From Enterobacteriaceae bacterium 89 (lineage in GTDB: Bacteria; Pseudomonadota; Gammaproteobacteria; Enterobacterales; Enterobacteriaceae): a stretch of 64,000 nucleotides of DNA. The notes under the pieces were generated by a model, which saw nothing but the letters and a program-made list of their open reading frames with translations, was not told the origin of the DNA and made no database searches. Both the position numbers and the translations under genes were made by a program. Within the stretch, counting starts at the first letter, position 1; every line of letters starts with the position of its first letter. Shown piece by piece: positions 5,729-15,093 of the stretch. Location of the stretch: NCBI GenBank assembly GCA_014156375.1, contig RQJH01000003.1, forward strand, positions 248,001-312,000. The letters are read 5' to 3'.

Positions 5729-7870
5729 TCACAGCAGGTTAGCCAGTCTGGCGCGGGCTGCGGCAGTAATATCCTGCGGATGCCGGTAATCCGGAGCTTC
5801 TGTGGCGCGGGTAAATAGCGCCACCAGCCAGTCGTAAACGTAGCGCGTGGCGGCGTGGGTTGGTTGTTCCCCGAGCTGCGTCAGGCGTTCCGTTTGGCTG
5901 GCTGCTGGCTGGAACAGGGCGCTGCCTTTCGCGCCCCGGCTTGCCGGGCGGGCCTCAACCGGCAGTTCAGCGTAGCCAAACCAGGCCAGATGGTTGCTGA
6001 TCGCCGCACGCAAACGCGCGGCGCTGGCGCGTTCGTCCGGGCTGACGTTTTGCAGCTGTGCCGGCAGCTCCAGCCGGTAGCTGATGACAATCAGAAAATC
6101 GGCCAGCCGCTGCAGGGTTGTAGGATCAAGACCAAAACGCTGCGCATTGGCCTCACTACGGCTCCACTGGCGCAAATACTTCACCCATAGCGCATGGGCG
6201 CGCATACCGCTGTCCTCCCGGTTTGTGCCGCTGTGTTGTCGGTCATCAACAGGAGCGAACAGATCGAGATTGTCATGGAACAGCCCGCTGACTTTCTCTT
6301 CGCGCTGAAGCTGAACCTGGCTGAGCTCAGCAAAAAGCGAAAGAGGAGGCAATAATCCTTCCAGCAGTTCGCCGAGGATAGCCGCATGTCCCTGAAGATC
6401 GCGCACCACCTGTTCTGCCTGACGGCGCACTTCTGCCGGATCGGTTTTTGTCTCGCTGCTCCATCCAGACATCATCAGGCGCAGCTGCCGGTCCTGCCGT
6501 TCAGCCAGACGTTGTAAACGTGCTGTCCGCAGCGCCGGAACCGTCGCCTGGGAAAGCCACTCAATTAAGCGCTGGAGGCTGCTGGCATCCAGCGCCTGCA
6601 ACGTTCCCCAGCGCTGGCCTGGTTTCTCAATCAGCTGCTGTACCGCTTCATCCAGATTCACTTTATGCACAAAACGATCGTCCTGCGGCGTGATCACCCA
6701 GACCAGCCCAGGCAGAGCGCCGTCGTGCTGTGGCTGAGTGTCATTGACCCACTTAATCAGCGTTCTGGCGCTGGCCGGAATTTGCGAGCGGTGAGTCGCG
6801 GCGTTACAGATCAACAGCAAATCAGGCTGATGCTGCTGACGATAATCGTCCAGCAGCCAGTGACATTTAGTCGCCCAAAGTTCATCCGTGGTGTTCGGCG
6901 GAGGAAGCGGGATATCAATGATATCGACGGTATCCAGCACTCCATTTTCTGTCGGCAATACAAGTTCCACGGTAAGCAGGGCAAGCGCCTGCAGCGGCAG
7001 ACTGACGGCGTTTTGCAGCCTGTTATCAACCAGAGGATGTACAACCGTTTCGCCTTCTGGCTCGGTTTCCGGCGTCAGGAATCCTTCGGCGGGGAGGGCA
7101 AAGGTGTCGATCAGCAGGCTCAGCGGCGCAGCCAGTTCGCGGGCGCTGCCACACTGTTGCAGGGCGTGGGCAAGCTGCAGCCACTGACGCGTCAGTTCCT
7201 GTTGTTCTCCCCACAGCAGCGCCCAGGCGCTGGCACGGGCGTTAAGATCCAGGCAAGGGATCAGTTCAATAAACTGCAGCCACAGGCTTTCATCAATTTG
7301 CTGCAAATGGGCAGGTGTTCTTTCCTGCCAGAAACGGGCGATAGCCGCAACTTCTTCAGCGCAGATCCCCGGAACAGGCTGCGTCTGGCGCAGAGACTGC
7401 CACGCCGCCAGTCGGGCCGTCACCACGGCCCGCGAAACCTGACGGAATGCGCTTTGCTGCATAGCATGATTAAGAAATACCTGAACCAGCTGTGCTTCGC
7501 GCATAATGCGCAGACGCAGAGGAAAAGCCTCATCTACAACCTCAGCGGTGCGGCTGAAGCGCAGCGCCATTCTGGTCAGGCTGTGGCCGGGATTGATATG
7601 AGTGAAATAATCCAGCGTTTTGCTGCCGGTATTGATCAGCAAACGGTCGTTGCCACTTCCGCAAAGCGTGCGGAGTAAATGGGCTTTTGCCGCCTGTGAG
7701 TGGCCGTAAAGCGCCACGCAGGCCGGAGCTTTCTGCGCCTGATTAAGTGCGGTTTCTCCGGCTTTTAGCATCTGCAGGCGGGTCAGCAGGGCATCGGCAT
7801 CGGTTGCGAATAAAGGTGAAGCCTGGCGGGTGGCCTCGGTCCAGTCGATGATGGCTTGTAATCGGCTCAT
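5729..7870 (-). CDS. srfC: SrfC, virulence-factor family protein
   Basis: 713 residues, last gene of srfABC. It matches the SrfC/Virul_Fac family: the N-terminal CVALYGHSQAAKAHLLRTL (about residues 51-69) sits where a P-loop would be, but the Gly and Ser/Thr of GxxxxGK[ST] are replaced (AAKA). Later blocks read like a dynamin- or GTPase-like core (for example DTVDIIDIPLPPPN, a switch-like strand) followed by a long helical C-terminal region. No signal peptide. It overlaps srfB by 4 nt (ATGA), so the two are translationally coupled. Salmonella srfABC is reported as an SsrB-linked locus and a Xenorhabdus SrfABC as cytotoxic; the biochemical function is not settled. Confidence 0.85.
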   Translation of the reverse strand: MSRLQAIIDWTEATRQASPLFATDADALLTRLQMLKAGETALNQAQKAPACVALYGHSQAAKAHLLRTLCGSGNDRLLINTGSKTLDYFTHINPGHSLTRMALRFSRTAEVVDEAFPLRLRIMREAQLVQVFLNHAMQQSAFRQVSRAVVTARLAAWQSLRQTQPVPGICAEEVAAIARFWQERTPAHLQQIDESLWLQFIELIPCLDLNARASAWALLWGEQQELTRQWLQLAHALQQCGSARELAAPLSLLIDTFALPAEGFLTPETEPEGETVVHPLVDNRLQNAVSLPLQALALLTVELVLPTENGVLDTVDIIDIPLPPPNTTDELWATKCHWLLDDYRQQHQPDLLLICNAATHRSQIPASARTLIKWVNDTQPQHDGALPGLVWVITPQDDRFVHKVNLDEAVQQLIEKPGQRWGTLQALDASSLQRLIEWLSQATVPALRTARLQRLAERQDRQLRLMMSGWSSETKTDPAEVRRQAEQVVRDLQGHAAILGELLEGLLPPLSLFAELSQVQLQREEKVSGLFHDNLDLFAPVDDRQHSGTNREDSGMRAHALWVKYLRQWSRSEANAQRFGLDPTTLQRLADFLIVISYRLELPAQLQNVSPDERASAARLRAAISNHLAWFGYAELPVEARPASRGAKGSALFQPAASQTERLTQLGEQPTHAATRYVYDWLVALFTRATEAPDYRHPQDITAAARARLANLL

Positions 7871-10848
7871 TTGAGGTACACGCTCCCGCTGTCAATCCAG
7901 TAGTGGCTGCCGCTGTGGCGACGGTCGGCCAGGGTATTCAGTTTTAATGTCAAAGCATCCGGCGGGACCGGCGTGCCGTCCTGCAGCCATGCGTCGGCCA
8001 GTTCAAAGGCCTCTGGTCCTTCGCTACGACTGCCGCCGGTCAGGTGCAGTTTCACCTGCAGCACGCCATCTCCGGCAATCGCCTTGGCAACTTCCGGTGA
8101 GTTGATGCTCAGCGTGTAAAGCGGCGTGGCGGGCCAGCGGGCGTTTGCCAGCTGACGGAAACCGAGGGTGACGTTACCGCGCAGCGGGAAATGCAGACGG
8201 GCATCCACTTTTGCGCCGGGTTTGTCGAGATCGACCTCGTGATACCAGATGTTTTCATCACGCAGGGTGTTGACCTGGTTATCGAGCACACCAAGATAGC
8301 GGACGGTGGAATAGGCTCCGATGTCTGCGGCCTTAAAGTTAAAGCGCGGCAGGCGTAAATCCAGCGCCAGGCTGCACAGCATCGCTCCCACGGCAGCGGT
8401 GGATTTCGGGTTGCCGATGCGGCCCTGTTGGCTGAACGGATACCATTCATGCACGTGATAACTGTCCATCCATACCATGCGGTTGACCGGCACGGGCTGT
8501 AAATAGCGGATCAGCGCCTGAACGCCCGGCAGGCAGCCTGGACGCCCGGTGACCAGCAGCACATCGCAGCTGTAATGTGAAATCGCCTCGCATACGGCGT
8601 GCAGCGGGGAGGCAATAGTGAATTCCCCGGCGAGCATTGCCGCATGTAAATCCCGGTAGCTGACCTGAATCGGGGTTGCCAGCAGATCGAACGGCTCAGC
8701 GCCCGCAGGTAACGCATGTCCGATAGCCTGGCCCACATAGTTCATCACATTGCGGGTCGGCAGTTGCGGCAGCAGCTCGCCAAACGTGGCGTGCAGTCCC
8801 GCCAGCGGATCGTTGATGTCGCTCTCTTCCCAGCCGCCAAGAATGGCATGGCCAATGGGCATAAACAGTTGCAACGTGGTTTGCTGACGCAGCACGGCCT
8901 GGGTATCGATACGCCCTGAATCTCCGAACAGCGTTGCCATCAGCGCAGGCGCATCGGCAATACCTGCTTTTTGCAGGTGCGTCTGTAACGCAGGCAGCAC
9001 GCAGCGCTGGATAATATCGAGCAGAATGTCATCGCCCGCGATTTTAAATCCTTCGCGGAACAGCAGCTGCGGGGTGATTTTGACGTTGCTGCCGGTTCCG
9101 TCATCCAGACGGTAATGGGTTATCGCCATATCCGTAGTTCCGCCGCCCAGATCCACCGCCGCTACTCGCAGTGAACGACCTGGCTTTGAGCCTGGTTCAG
9201 GCTGCCTGTCCGGACGGGAAAGAGCGGCAAAGAATGCTTCCGTCTGGCCACCAAAATGCGACATCGCTTCGTTGTACAGCCACACCAGCTGACCACAGCT
9301 GGCTTCATCCCACTCCATGTGGATCTTCGGCACCGGAACAACGCTCTTATCCTGCTGCTTGATTGTCGCAAAATCATCATCCTGGGGATGCCAGCCCAGC
9401 GCTTTCCACACCAGAGCGATGGCTTCGAACATCCTGCGACGAAAGATTTCTTTTTCCTGTTTCGGCATCGCAGAAGGCAGCGTCAGGATTAGCGTGCGCA
9501 GCTGGCGAGGAGAAGACGGGAAGCCCAGACGCTGGCGGGTGGCGACGCTGTTAATCTGTCCCAGCGCCTGCGCCAGAATCTCGCACAGCATCTGGGTCAT
9601 CAGCGTGCTGCGGCTGTACTGCGGCGAGAACACTGGCATCCGCTCATCGGGCGGCAGGGTAAACAGCGGCTGACCGTCATCATTCATCAGGTAGGCCAGC
9701 GGGAAGGCGGCCGCCAGCGGCTCGCGCTGGGTGCGGCTGTTCATCTGGCTGAAGCGCCAGTCCTGAACGGTCGGCGTTTCATCCCACAGATAGCGGCGCG
9801 GGCTTGAAATGCCGCTGTTTCCTTCAGTCCCTACGCGCTGCATTGCCAGCTTGCGGGCTTCATCGCCGACACGAACCATTGAAGGCCAGACAAAGGCATC
9901 TTCACGACCGCTCTCGACTGAAAAGTGCTGTTTGCCAAAACGGGCTTCGGAAAACTCTACGCGGCTGGTAAACAGCGGGGCATTGAGGAACTGCGGCTCG
10001 CTCAGCGAACGCACCTGCAGCTCTGCCGTCTGGCGGAGACCGTCGTTGGCATCGCCGTGATCTTCAATGATCACTCCGCATGTATGGCTGTTGCCGACGT
10101 CGAGGATCAGGTCGACCGGAATAGCAGGCGTGCTCACGGTGGCGGTGACCATTTTGACTTCCGGCACGTTCAGCTGTTCACCCAGAAGCGCCAGCAGGTT
10201 AAGCCAGTGCCCCTGATATTCAAAGCTGCGCATGGCCTGAGCCAGTTCGCGCTCGCTGCGGTTTTCTTCGCTGATGGCATGCTGGCTGAAGACTTCGCGC
10301 AGCCAGCCGTCAATCCAGGTCTGGTCGAGGAAATCGGCCACTTCGCTGTCGCGCCAGGCGAGAGCAAAGCGGGTGCCGTTCAGCAGATCGTTGGCGACGG
10401 GTGCAAGCCCGATGGGCGCGTCTTCACGGATCTGGCTGTCGAGAGCGATAGTGACGCGGTGGCTGTTGCCGCTGCTGTCAGGCTCCGGAAGTTTGCGGAT
10501 CTGCACCCGCGCCCAGTTGTCGGGGCCTTCAACAAAAGTACGTGGTGGGTTAAAGCGCAGGAACGGCAGCGGCAGCCATACGCCGTCCAGCACGGTCAGC
10601 GACTGCTCAAGCGTCAGCGTGCTTTCTGGTTTCACCACTTCAGGATGCTGCCCGTTCACCGCAGGCAAGGTATAGCGACTGTTAACGATATCGTAATTGA
10701 GGCGCAACAGGGGGCCATTGGCAGTTTTGCGGACAAAGCGCCCGAGGCTGAGAGAATCCTGTGGCGTCAGGCCGAAATCGAGGAACTGCACGCCGCTGTT
10801 GGCAATCAGCGTAACGCTTTGTTGATAATCACAAAGAGTAACCAGCAT
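7867..10848 (-). CDS. srfB: SrfB, actin/HSP70-like ATPase-fold protein
   Basis: 993 residues of the SrfB family. After an N-terminal domain of about 240 residues there is an actin/HSP70 core: phosphate-1 motif LILDVGNSHTCGVII (about 247-261), phosphate-2 motif VAAVDLGGGTTDMAI (about 562-576) and an adenosine-type motif LLVTGRPGCLPGVQALI near residue 760. All three keep their key Asp/Gly residues, so ATP binding is likely. No signal peptide or membrane span, hence cytoplasmic. Two nt after srfA and overlapping srfC by 4 nt, it forms a tight operon. It may act as a chaperone-like motor for the other two proteins; that is inference. Confidence 0.88.
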   Translation of the reverse strand: MLVTLCDYQQSVTLIANSGVQFLDFGLTPQDSLSLGRFVRKTANGPLLRLNYDIVNSRYTLPAVNGQHPEVVKPESTLTLEQSLTVLDGVWLPLPFLRFNPPRTFVEGPDNWARVQIRKLPEPDSSGNSHRVTIALDSQIREDAPIGLAPVANDLLNGTRFALAWRDSEVADFLDQTWIDGWLREVFSQHAISEENRSERELAQAMRSFEYQGHWLNLLALLGEQLNVPEVKMVTATVSTPAIPVDLILDVGNSHTCGVIIEDHGDANDGLRQTAELQVRSLSEPQFLNAPLFTSRVEFSEARFGKQHFSVESGREDAFVWPSMVRVGDEARKLAMQRVGTEGNSGISSPRRYLWDETPTVQDWRFSQMNSRTQREPLAAAFPLAYLMNDDGQPLFTLPPDERMPVFSPQYSRSTLMTQMLCEILAQALGQINSVATRQRLGFPSSPRQLRTLILTLPSAMPKQEKEIFRRRMFEAIALVWKALGWHPQDDDFATIKQQDKSVVPVPKIHMEWDEASCGQLVWLYNEAMSHFGGQTEAFFAALSRPDRQPEPGSKPGRSLRVAAVDLGGGTTDMAITHYRLDDGTGSNVKITPQLLFREGFKIAGDDILLDIIQRCVLPALQTHLQKAGIADAPALMATLFGDSGRIDTQAVLRQQTTLQLFMPIGHAILGGWEESDINDPLAGLHATFGELLPQLPTRNVMNYVGQAIGHALPAGAEPFDLLATPIQVSYRDLHAAMLAGEFTIASPLHAVCEAISHYSCDVLLVTGRPGCLPGVQALIRYLQPVPVNRMVWMDSYHVHEWYPFSQQGRIGNPKSTAAVGAMLCSLALDLRLPRFNFKAADIGAYSTVRYLGVLDNQVNTLRDENIWYHEVDLDKPGAKVDARLHFPLRGNVTLGFRQLANARWPATPLYTLSINSPEVAKAIAGDGVLQVKLHLTGGSRSEGPEAFELADAWLQDGTPVPPDALTLKLNTLADRRHSGSHYWIDSGSVYLK

Positions 10849-10850
10849 GT

Positions 10851-12182
10851 TTACGCTCCCACTTTACGGAAGGTGAGTGGGACAACCGTGTTGGCGTCGT
10901 AGCGGCCGGTACATTCAGCGACATCGCTGGTGCCTGCCTTACAGGAAATTTCCGGCATCGGGTAGCGGGAGCCGTCGCTGCAGCGTGCGTGGCCGCGATT
11001 TTTGATCATCAGCTCACCGTTCTGGTGTAATCCGGAGAAAATTTCAGCCTTACACACCACATTCGCGCCCTGAACCAGACGAACGTTGCCTTTGTTATTG
11101 AGGATCTGATAGCGCAGCGTCAGCGCTTTGCCGCTGACCGGATCCTTCGCGTTGACCAGAACCCGCCAGCTGCCGTTGAGGAATTTGGTGGTGCCAGCCC
11201 GCATCTGATCGGCATCCATCACCAGTGCGTCTTTGGGGATCGCGGCAATCATTACCGGTGCCGGTTCAGGCTTTTCTTCTTTAGCCGCAGGCGTGACGCT
11301 GGCAAGGTGCAGAGGCAACGTTGGATTCAGTTCCGGTAACGATGGGGCTGAAGGCTTTTCCACCGCCGGTTGGACAGCGACCTGTGGTGCAACGGGTTCA
11401 GCAGACGTTGTCTGCCGTGGCCAGAGCAATGGTGTGGCAACGGCCGCGACGATCACGGCGGCTACTGGCAGGCTCCAGAGTGGGAAACGGCGCGCTTTTT
11501 TCACCGGGAGTTCAACAGGGGCGATGACTTCAGCCACTGGCTCTTCGGCTTGCTCAGGCTCGATTTGCTCTTCTGCTTGCTGGTAGAGAGTCAAATCCAG
11601 CGGAGCGGCCAGCAGCGGTTCATCGGCATGACTGAGGGTAATTGTCGCGGCTTCAGATTCAGGCGGCTCTTCAACCAGCGTTTGCAGAGTGGCGGGGACG
11701 CTGGTGGTTTGCAGGCAGCCGAAGATCTCTTCGCGGGCGCTTTCGTTAAGATTAACGAAGCCCCAGAAGGTGATGACAGGTTTGCCATCAACCAGAAAAA
11801 CGTGGTTTTCGCCTGGAAACTGGAGCGCTTTTTCGAGCAGCGCGCCAAACAGCTGCTGCGCGGTTTTCTCCGACTGCTGGCATTTTCTGGCCAGGCTCAG
11901 TGCGCCATCGGCCATGGTTTCCAGCTGGTGCAGGGCCTGATAACGCTGGTCGTCATCGGCGGCTTTCCAGCTGATAACTTCCCCTTCGACCGGGGAATAC
12001 CAGTCCACGCGGTCGCCGTCATCGTTGACCTGTGGGATAGCGAGGCAGGCCACCAGTGCCTGTTGTTTACGCAGACGCAGCGTTTCCCTGATTTGTAATG
12101 CAGAAGCAAAAACGGCCTGGCCGCCGCCGCCCACGGCCTGGAAATCGTCCAGTTGTCCGCTGCGAAGAAGAGTTTTAGCCAC
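10851..12182 (-). CDS. srfA: SrfA, single-pass membrane protein of the srfABC operon
   Basis: 443 residues, first gene of srfABC. It has an N-terminal cytoplasmic region of about 230 residues, an acidic linker with repeated Glu-Gln-Ala-Glu-Glu (about 202-216), one membrane helix at about 234-254 after a basic KKARR stop, a Pro/Ala-rich linker, and a C-terminal domain of about 110 residues with six Cys that would lie in the periplasm and could form disulfides. This suggests that SrfA anchors SrfB and SrfC to the inner membrane. Family function is unproven. Its promoter must lie in the 273-bp gap shared with the divergent dppA-like gene. Confidence 0.82.
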   Translation of the reverse strand: MAKTLLRSGQLDDFQAVGGGGQAVFASALQIRETLRLRKQQALVACLAIPQVNDDGDRVDWYSPVEGEVISWKAADDDQRYQALHQLETMADGALSLARKCQQSEKTAQQLFGALLEKALQFPGENHVFLVDGKPVITFWGFVNLNESAREEIFGCLQTTSVPATLQTLVEEPPESEAATITLSHADEPLLAAPLDLTLYQQAEEQIEPEQAEEPVAEVIAPVELPVKKARRFPLWSLPVAAVIVAAVATPLLWPRQTTSAEPVAPQVAVQPAVEKPSAPSLPELNPTLPLHLASVTPAAKEEKPEPAPVMIAAIPKDALVMDADQMRAGTTKFLNGSWRVLVNAKDPVSGKALTLRYQILNNKGNVRLVQGANVVCKAEIFSGLHQNGELMIKNRGHARCSDGSRYPMPEISCKAGTSDVAECTGRYDANTVVPLTFRKVGA

Positions 12183-12455
12183 GTTGTTGTCCCATCGACT
12201 TTTTCACTGCTCTACTCTAAAGGATGGCGGGCTATCCTTAACGCCGGAAGACAGGGCAAAAAAGGCAAATCCTCGGTCTATTGAAAGGGCCAATTTCTCT
12301 TGATTTATGACTCGACTTAAGCCAAATCTTTTTGTGATTATAAAACCAGCAAAAAAGGGCCTTTAAGCATAACCTGATGCCGTTTGGTTATTTGCCAGAA
12401 TAACCACCTTGTGCTGTGATTAATCCTCACAGAAATAATAATCAGGCTACTCAAC

Positions 12456-14069
12456 ATGTCTTTATCTTCACGGTTTACAGGGAAAACGCTGCTGGCAATG
12501 GCGTTAAGCACGCTTTTACCGGCAGGGGCAGCGATGGCTGCGTCTAACGACACGCTTATTTACTGCTCTGAAGCTTCACCCGAGTCGTTCAACCCACAAA
12601 TTGCCAGCTCCGGCCCCTCATTCGTTGCCAGTTCGCAGGTGCTGTACAACCGGCTGATCAACTTCGATCCGCAGAAAAACACCCCAATTCCGTCACTGGC
12701 AGCGTCGTGGACTATTTCGCCGGACGGCAAGACTTACACCTTCACCCTGCGTCAGGGCGTGAAGTTCAACAGCAACAAGTTCTTCAAGCCGACCCGTGAT
12801 TTTAATGCGGATGACGTTATTTTCTCCGTTCTGCGCCAGAAGGATGAAAATAACCCCTACCATAAAGTTTCCGGCGGCAACTACGAATACTTTACCGACG
12901 TCGGGCTCGATAAACTGATCAAGAGCGTGAAGAAAATCGACGATTATCACGTTCAGTTCGAACTGAGCGAGCCGAACGCCGCATTCCTAGCCGACTGGGG
13001 GATGGATTTTGCCTCCATTCTTTCTGCGGAATATGCCGATGCAATGCTGAAAAGCGGTACCCCGGAGAATGTGGATAACTGGCCAATCGGCACCGGCCCG
13101 TATGTATTGCAGCAATACAAAACGGATTCTCTGATCCGCTATCTTGCTAACCCCAACTACTGGGATGGCGAAGTACCGACCAAACATCTGATTTTCTCGA
13201 TTACGCCAAACGTCGAAACGCGACTGGCTAAGCTGCAAACTAACGAATGCCAGATTATCCCTGCGCCGTCACCGGTCCAGTTCGACGTGATTAATAAGAA
13301 CAAAGATCTGACGCTGCATTCGGTAGAAGCGCTGAACGTCGGCTATCTGGCGTTTAACACCGAGAAAAAACCGTTCGATAACGTACTCGTGCGTCAGGCG
13401 CTGAACTACGCGACGGACAAAAAAGCTATCGTTAATGCCGTGTTTGCCGGGTCCGGCACTGTAGCAAAATCGCCGCTGCCGCCGAAGATGCTTGGTTATG
13501 ACAAAGATCTGCCGGATTACGGATACGATCTGGATAAGGCGAAAGCACTGTTGAAACAGGCAGGTCTGGAGAAGGGGGCTGAGGTCACGCTGTGGTCGAT
13601 GCCGGTACAACGTCCTTATAATCCAAACTCTCGCCGCATTGCGGAAATGATCCAGAGCGACTGGGCGAAAGTTGGTATTAAGGCCAAAATCACCACCTAC
13701 GAGTGGGGCGAATATCTTTCCGGCATGCGTAAAGGTGAACACGATTCGGCGCTATTTGGCTGGATGTCTGACAACGGCGATCCGGATAACTTTGCCGGTG
13801 TGCTGCTGAGCTGCGACAGTATCAAAAGTGGCTCTAATGCCGCACGCTGGTGCGATAAAGGGTATGATGAGCTGGTCCGGAAAGCGAAACTGACCAGCGA
13901 CCCGGCAGAGCGCGCGAAGCTTTATGTTCAGGCGCAGAAGATTTTTTACCAGCAGGCACCATGGATCGCGCTGGCTAACGGCAAGACGTTTTTCGCCACC
14001 CGCAGCAACGTGACGGGTTACAGCGTCAGCCTGATGGGCAGTGATTTTTCCAAAGCTAAGCTGAATTAA
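12456..14069 (+). CDS. DppA-like periplasmic peptide-binding protein (orphan)
   Basis: 537 residues with a Sec signal peptide (cleavage near AMAA, residue 29) followed by a complete SBP family-5 protein. It follows E. coli DppA closely along its length (for example LIYCSEASPESFNPQ, NPYHKVSGGNYEYF, MPVQRPYNPNSRR, GDNGDPDNF-type block written here as SDNGDPDNF), so it most likely binds di- or small peptides or haem-like ligands in the periplasm. No permease or ATPase genes lie beside it, so it probably feeds an existing Dpp- or Opp-type transporter. Divergent from srfABC and 11 nt before ydcY, with which it may be co-transcribed. Confidence 0.85.
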   Translation: MSLSSRFTGKTLLAMALSTLLPAGAAMAASNDTLIYCSEASPESFNPQIASSGPSFVASSQVLYNRLINFDPQKNTPIPSLAASWTISPDGKTYTFTLRQGVKFNSNKFFKPTRDFNADDVIFSVLRQKDENNPYHKVSGGNYEYFTDVGLDKLIKSVKKIDDYHVQFELSEPNAAFLADWGMDFASILSAEYADAMLKSGTPENVDNWPIGTGPYVLQQYKTDSLIRYLANPNYWDGEVPTKHLIFSITPNVETRLAKLQTNECQIIPAPSPVQFDVINKNKDLTLHSVEALNVGYLAFNTEKKPFDNVLVRQALNYATDKKAIVNAVFAGSGTVAKSPLPPKMLGYDKDLPDYGYDLDKAKALLKQAGLEKGAEVTLWSMPVQRPYNPNSRRIAEMIQSDWAKVGIKAKITTYEWGEYLSGMRKGEHDSALFGWMSDNGDPDNFAGVLLSCDSIKSGSNAARWCDKGYDELVRKAKLTSDPAERAKLYVQAQKIFYQQAPWIALANGKTFFATRSNVTGYSVSLMGSDFSKAKLN

Positions 14070-14080
14070 CAGGAGAAGGT

Positions 14081-14314
14081 ATGTCACATCTGGATGAGGT
14101 TGTGGAACAGGTGGATGCTGCGATTGCGGCCGGGAGTATCACCGGGATGAATGAACTGCTGGTGGCGCTGAGCGATGATGCTGAATTGAGTCGCGAAGAT
14201 CGTTACACCCAGCAGCAGCGCTTGCGCAATGCTATCGCTCATCACGGTCGCCAGCACAGAGAAGAGCAGGAAGCGCGCCACGAGCATCTCACCCAGGGTG
14301 GCACCATTCTTTAA
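14081..14314 (+). CDS. ydcY: YdcY, DUF2526 family protein
   Basis: 77 residues, the same length as E. coli YdcY, with the conserved centre ELLVALSDDAELSREDRYTQ and the C-terminal GGTIL. It is a small, charged, helical cytoplasmic protein whose function is unknown. An AGGAG ribosome site precedes the ATG. The gene lies 11 nt after the dppA-like gene and 67 nt before a strong terminator. Its place next to ydcZ and mnaT is the same as in E. coli. Confidence 0.93.
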   Translation: MSHLDEVVEQVDAAIAAGSITGMNELLVALSDDAELSREDRYTQQQRLRNAIAHHGRQHREEQEARHEHLTQGGTIL

Positions 14315-14381
14315 GTCGGTTTAAGACTTTCCTGAAAAATGCGCACTCCAGTGCGATCAAGCACTTAATGTTCATCATCAG

Positions 14382-14414
14382 CCCTGCAATGTCCGTAGCA
14401 TTGCAGGGTTTTTT
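14382..14414 (+). terminator. Rho-independent terminator after ydcY
   Basis: CCCTGCAATG, 7-base loop, CATTGCAGGG (10 perfect pairs) and TTTTTT. Confidence 0.92.
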
Positions 14415-14429
14415 GTTCTGGAGCGGTGT

Positions 14430-14588
14430 ATGTGGATTTTAGTGGTAATGTTGTTGCTGTCAGGGCTGGCAATCCAGTATCAATATCATAAAAAAGATAA
14501 GGCATTGGTCAGGGTTTATAAGACAAAACTCGACGAAGCTAATCAACAGCTCGAGAGTCTCAAGCGTCAGCGCCGCCCGGCAGAGTGA
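14430..14588 (+). CDS. Putative 52-aa single-span membrane protein
   Basis: Begins MWILVVMLLLSGLAIQYQYH and ends ESLKRQRRPAE: one hydrophobic helix (residues 2-15) followed by a charged helix with a coiled-coil-like heptad pattern and a basic end. A GGAG ribosome site (14420-14423) lies 6 nt before the ATG. It begins directly after the ydcY terminator and ends 55 nt before the convergent ydcZ. I do not recognise it. The clear membrane/basic layout and ribosome site make it more likely real than chance, but no family supports it. It could be a phage-lysis-like or stress membrane peptide. Confidence 0.5.
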   Translation: MWILVVMLLLSGLAIQYQYHKKDKALVRVYKTKLDEANQQLESLKRQRRPAE

Positions 14589-14643
14589 TCTTCAGGGATA
14601 GCGACAATAAACGGCTATCCCACTCATTTCGCAGATTTATTTA

Positions 14644-15093
14644 TCAAAACTGACGTCTGGCAACCAGCCAGGCGCCCACCACCAGCATCACTGCGCCAAA
14701 TACCGGGCCAACCAATGCTCGCCACGGGATCCCCTGATGCCGCACGATATCCATCGCCAGGCCGCCAATGAGCTGACTGGCGACCAGCACCGCGATAGTC
14801 GTTGCTGCGCCCACGTACTGATAGCCGCTGATGCTGGCAAAAACAAAAAATGAGCCCAACAGACCGGGGATTAAGGTCCACCATTTGATGTTCGACGCCA
14901 GTTCCTGAAAGCCGCTGATGCCGTGCTTAATCAGCAGGATCGAGACAAACAGCACGATCCCTACCAGCGAGTTGAGCAGCATCGCAATCAGAATGGTGGA
15001 GGCCGACTGAGTAATCCGCACCATCAGGGTGTTCTGTACCACCAGGCCGATTCCGGCAGCAATCAAAAACGTCAGGGTCAGCGACTGATTCAT
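14644..15093 (-). CDS. ydcZ: YdcZ, DMT-superfamily inner-membrane protein
   Basis: 149 residues with five hydrophobic helices and the DUF606/EamE pattern (ends with the paired blocks LIGGLAMDIVRHQGIPWRAL and AVMLVVGAWLVAR). Members are small putative transporters of the drug/metabolite superfamily; the substrate is unknown. It overlaps mnaT by 4 nt, so the two are one operon, mnaT first. In E. coli the same pair is adjacent. If the palindromes upstream of mnaT are an operator, ydcZ shares that control. Confidence 0.9.
   Translation of the reverse strand: MNQSLTLTFLIAAGIGLVVQNTLMVRITQSASTILIAMLLNSLVGIVLFVSILLIKHGISGFQELASNIKWWTLIPGLLGSFFVFASISGYQYVGAATTIAVLVASQLIGGLAMDIVRHQGIPWRALVGPVFGAVMLVVGAWLVARRQF

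Noticed and set aside
6665-7678. Long plus-strand frame opposite srfC
   Set aside because: Product is Gln/Arg-rich without family likeness; it is the antisense of a high-GC gene. Similar long antisense frames occur opposite srfB, mnaT, narZ and fdnG.
12406-12424. CTGT...ACAG-like pair before the dppA-like gene
   Set aside because: The spacing is 11 bases instead of 8, so it is not a LexA site.
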